Shown here one piece after another: positions 60,873 through 64,000 of a stretch of DNA of 64,000 nucleotides. A program made the translations under genes and the position numbers. The notes below the pieces were generated by a model. It made no database searches, was not told the origin of the DNA, and worked only from the letters and a program-made list of their open reading frames with translations. The stretch is from Acidimicrobiia bacterium (GTDB lineage: Bacteria; Actinomycetota; Acidimicrobiia; Spongiisociales; UBA5794): the NCBI GenBank assembly GCA_026985095.1, contig JALSQW010000007.1:1-64000 (forward strand), written 5' to 3'. Numbering within the stretch: the first letter of the stretch is position 1; each line of letters opens with the position of its first letter.

Positions 60873-62594
60873 TCACGAACCCTCGAAGCCGGCGAAGGCG
60901 GCGAGAGCGACGGCGACGCGGTGGGCGGACCCCCGAAGCTGCTCCTCCACGCCGGCCCGATCGGCGCCCGAACCGAGCTCTCCACGCAGGTCGACGTAGA
61001 TCTTCAGCTTCGGCTCGGTCCCCGACGGGCGGATCAACGCTCGGCCCCGGTCACCCAATGTGTACTCGACCAGCGGCGTCGCACCGAGATAGAACGGGCG
61101 CCGGTCGGCGTTGAGCCGGTAGTCGGTGACGGCGGTGACCGCCAGACCGCCCAACTCGCTCGGGACAAGATCGCCCAGGCGATCCATGGCGGCGTCGATC
61201 TCGCGGCGTCCCTCGCGGCCGGGCCGCACGATGTTGTGGTGCGCCGACACCCACACCCCGTGCATCCGGTAGAGACGCTCCAATCGTCGCCACACCGACC
61301 CGCCTGCGGATCGTTCGTGGCCGACCATCTGGGCGAACACCGCTGCCGCGGAGATCCCGTCCTTGTCCCTGACCCGCGGCCACACCGAGTACCCGATCGC
61401 CTCCTCGTAGCCGAGCAGGAAGTTCCCCTTCCCTTCGTCTTCGAGCGCCAGCGCCGCGTTCCAGATCCACTTGAACCCCGTGAGCGTGCGATCGTAGAAG
61501 GCCCCCGCAGCCTCCGCGATGGAGGCCAACATGGGTGATGAGACCACCGTGTTGAGCAGGATCGGGCGATCGACGGTCCCATACTCCAGCAGGAAGTCGG
61601 CGAGCAGCACACCGATCTGATCTCCGGTCAGCGGCCGCCACACGCCCCCCGGCTCGGGGAGACTGACCGCCAGACGATCCGCATCGGGGTCGTTGGCGAG
61701 CACGACGTCCGCGTCGATCGCCGCCGCCAGCTCATGGGCCAGGTCCAGCGCGCCGGGCTCCTCCGGGTTCGGGAAGGACACCGTCGGGAAGCGCCCGTCG
61801 GGCTCGAACTGCCGGGCGACCGGGTACACCGAGCGGAACCCTGCCCGTTCCAACGCCGCGGTCGTGTACGGGCCCCCGACCCCGTGCAGCGGCGTATAGA
61901 CGACCTTCATCGACCGATCCACGGTCACGCCGACCATCGCTGCCGGCAAGGCCGACAGGTACTCGCCGCGGAGGTTCGGGATCGGGCGGACCAACGGATG
62001 TTCGAAGGGATCAGCGACCCGGGGGACCTCGTCGGCGGGTGCGACCGCGGCGATCGCGTCCGCGATCTGCCGGTCGGCTGGCGGGATGATCTGGACGTGG
62101 TTCGCCGCATAGACCTTGTACCCGTTGTACTCCGGCGGGTTGTGACTGGCAGTGATCACGATCGCGGCGATCGCGTCGAGTTCCCTGGCCGCGAACGCCA
62201 CCCCCGGCGTCGGGGTCGTCCCCGGGCCGTAGACCACCTCGAGGCCGGCGGCGACGAGCACCGCGATCGTGTCCTCCATGAACGCCTGGCTGGAGAGCCG
62301 GGCGTCCCGACCGACCACGACCGGACCGCGACCAGGCCCGGTGGTCGCCAGTAGATGATCGGCCAGGCCCCGCGTCGTGCGGATGACGACCGCCCGGTTC
62401 ATCCGGTTCGAGCCTGCCTCGACCACACCCCGCAGCCCCGCCGTGCCGAAGACGAGCATCCCCGCCATCCGGTCGGCGAGATCGTCGACGGCGCCGGCGT
62501 CGATCAGCCCCTCGAGCTCCGCTCGCGTGTGCGGGTCCGGGTCGTGGGCCGCCCACACGCGGGCAGCCTCGATCGGGTCGTTCGGTAGATCCAT
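60873..62594 (-). CDS. Phosphohexomutase (phosphoglucomutase/phosphomannomutase)
   Basis: [121 protein letters not shown]. Confidence 0.93.
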   Translation of the reverse strand: MDLPNDPIEAARVWAAHDPDPHTRAELEGLIDAGAVDDLADRMAGMLVFGTAGLRGVVEAGSNRMNRAVVIRTTRGLADHLLATTGPGRGPVVVGRDARLSSQAFMEDTIAVLVAAGLEVVYGPGTTPTPGVAFAARELDAIAAIVITASHNPPEYNGYKVYAANHVQIIPPADRQIADAIAAVAPADEVPRVADPFEHPLVRPIPNLRGEYLSALPAAMVGVTVDRSMKVVYTPLHGVGGPYTTAALERAGFRSVYPVARQFEPDGRFPTVSFPNPEEPGALDLAHELAAAIDADVVLANDPDADRLAVSLPEPGGVWRPLTGDQIGVLLADFLLEYGTVDRPILLNTVVSSPMLASIAEAAGAFYDRTLTGFKWIWNAALALEDEGKGNFLLGYEEAIGYSVWPRVRDKDGISAAAVFAQMVGHERSAGGSVWRRLERLYRMHGVWVSAHHNIVRPGREGRREIDAAMDRLGDLVPSELGGLAVTAVTDYRLNADRRPFYLGATPLVEYTLGDRGRALIRPSGTEPKLKIYVDLRGELGSGADRAGVEEQLRGSAHRVAVALAAFAGFEGS

Positions 62595-62682
62595 GAGACA
62601 CCGAGCCTACCGGCCCGCGCCCGCCCTCCGAAGAGGCCAGCCGCACGATCCGAGCCACCCCTACGGCGGTAACCTCCACCGG

Positions 62683-64000
62683 ATGGACACCACCGGACGC
62701 CTCGGACCGCAGGACCGCATCGCCGCCATCGAGACCATGACCACGACCGAACTCGACGTGCTCGTGATCGGCGGAGGGATCACCGGCGTCGGCTGCGCCG
62801 TCGACGCCGCGACCAGGGGACTGTCGGTCGGTCTGATCGAACAACGCGACCTGGCCTCGGGCACCTCGTCGCGGTCGTCCAAGCTCATCCATGGCGGCCT
62901 CCGCTACCTCGAACAGTTCGACGTCCACCTCGTCAAGGAGGCGCTGCGTGAGCGCAGCCTCCTCCTGCGAGAGCTGGCCCCCCACCTCGTCCATCCCGTG
63001 CCGTTCGTCTATCCGCTGCGCCATCCGGTCTGGGAACGGGCGTACGTCGGGACCGGCATCATGATGTACGACCTCCTGGCAGCCACGGGAGGCAACCCGC
63101 TCCCCTGGCACCGGCATCTGTCCAAGCGACGCCTCCTGACCGAGTTCCCGTCGCTCGATCCCGACGCCTTCATCGGCGGCATCGAGTACTGGGACGCTCA
63201 GACCGACGATGCCCGCTACGTCACTGCCCTCGCCCGCACGGCGGCCCGATTCGACGCCGCGATCGCCACCAGTGTCAAGGCCGTCGGGTTGCTCCGCGAC
63301 GGCGGAGCCGTGGTCGGTGTCCACGCCGTCGACCTCGAGGACGGGCGGCCCCTCAGGATCTCATCTCGGGCGGTGATCAACGCCACCGGCGTGTGGACCG
63401 ACGACATCGAAGAGCTCGCCGGTGACACCCAGAAGCTCGTCGCCGCGTCGAAGGGTATCCACCTCGTCGTCCCCGGCGACCGGATCGACGCCAAGGTCGG
63501 GCTCATCACCAAGACCGAGAAGAGCGTCCTGTTCGTCATCCCCTGGGACCGGCACTGGCTCATCGGAACGACCGACACTCCCTGGACGCTGCACCGCGCC
63601 CACCCAGCCGCCAGCCGCACCGACATCGAGTACCTCCTCGAGCACGTCAACCGCCTCCTCGCCCACCCCCTGACCGAGGACGACATCGTCGGCGTCTACG
63701 CCGGGCTCCGCCCACTGGTCGCCGGCAACGCCGAGAAGACCGAGAAGCTGTCGAGGGAGCACGTCGTCGTGAGCCCCGCGCCCGGGTTGTTCACCATCGC
63801 CGGCGGGAAGTACACGACCTACCGCGTCATGGCGCAGGACGCCATCGACGTGGCCACACGGGACTTCGGCCACGTGGCGCCGTCGGTGACCGATCGGGTC
63901 CCCGTCCACGGCGCCGACGGCTACGTCGCCCTGTGGAACGCCAGACGACGGCTCGCCCGCGAGCACGACCTTCCCGTCGAACAGGTGGAGCGTCTCCTCA
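62683..64000 (+). CDS. glpD: Glycerol-3-phosphate dehydrogenase, FAD-dependent (partial, runs off right edge)
   Basis: MDTTGRLGPQDRIAAIETMTTTELDVLVIGGGITGVGCAVDAATRGLSVGLIEQRDLASGTSSRSSKLIHGGLRYLEQFDVHLVKEALRER; no stop before 64000, so absent from the ORF track. Confidence 0.9.
   Translation, partial: MDTTGRLGPQDRIAAIETMTTTELDVLVIGGGITGVGCAVDAATRGLSVGLIEQRDLASGTSSRSSKLIHGGLRYLEQFDVHLVKEALRERSLLLRELAPHLVHPVPFVYPLRHPVWERAYVGTGIMMYDLLAATGGNPLPWHRHLSKRRLLTEFPSLDPDAFIGGIEYWDAQTDDARYVTALARTAARFDAAIATSVKAVGLLRDGGAVVGVHAVDLEDGRPLRISSRAVINATGVWTDDIEELAGDTQKLVAASKGIHLVVPGDRIDAKVGLITKTEKSVLFVIPWDRHWLIGTTDTPWTLHRAHPAASRTDIEYLLEHVNRLLAHPLTEDDIVGVYAGLRPLVAGNAEKTEKLSREHVVVSPAPGLFTIAGGKYTTYRVMAQDAIDVATRDFGHVAPSVTDRVPVHGADGYVALWNARRRLAREHDLPVEQVERLL

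Overview
The window is high-GC, gene-dense chromosomal DNA that looks actinobacterial, possibly Acidimicrobiia-like (taxonomy is inferred only). I support about 52 protein genes, one tRNA-Lys(TTT), several hairpins and one clear operator. I see no CRISPR array, transposase or rRNA. Main blocks: (i) a LysR regulator divergent from a YjjI-type glycyl-radical enzyme and its YjjW-type activase (4.5-7.9 kb). (ii) A remodelled selenium-dependent xanthine dehydrogenase / purine cluster: fused XDH, then an unusual insertion, an ABC-ATPase remnant, an N-terminally shortened SsnA-like amidohydrolase, and a YgfK-like protein lacking the usual central FAD/NAD module (8-20.3 kb). (iii) Within that gap, a ~1,900 aa secreted protein joining a filamentous-haemagglutinin-like beta-helix region, Cys-pair repeats, eight PKD repeats and a C-terminal membrane anchor, next to a frameshift-scarred reverse-strand gene. 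(iv) Two secreted proteins 24 kb apart that share the same C-terminal repeat module. (v) A Met-rich secreted protein, SHOCT protein and two-component system, where the kinase sensor loop resembles the Met-rich protein. (vi) A myo-inositol catabolism and ABC transport cluster (iolD/G/E/C/B, LacI regulator, 2-hydroxyacid dehydrogenase) with a perfect TTGGAACGTTCCAA operator. (vii) A 1,524 aa DivIVA-like coiled-coil protein. (viii) Central carbon genes (pckA, class I FBA, phosphohexomutase, glpD). Most long overlapping ORFs in the supplied track are GC-driven shadow frames and were not called.
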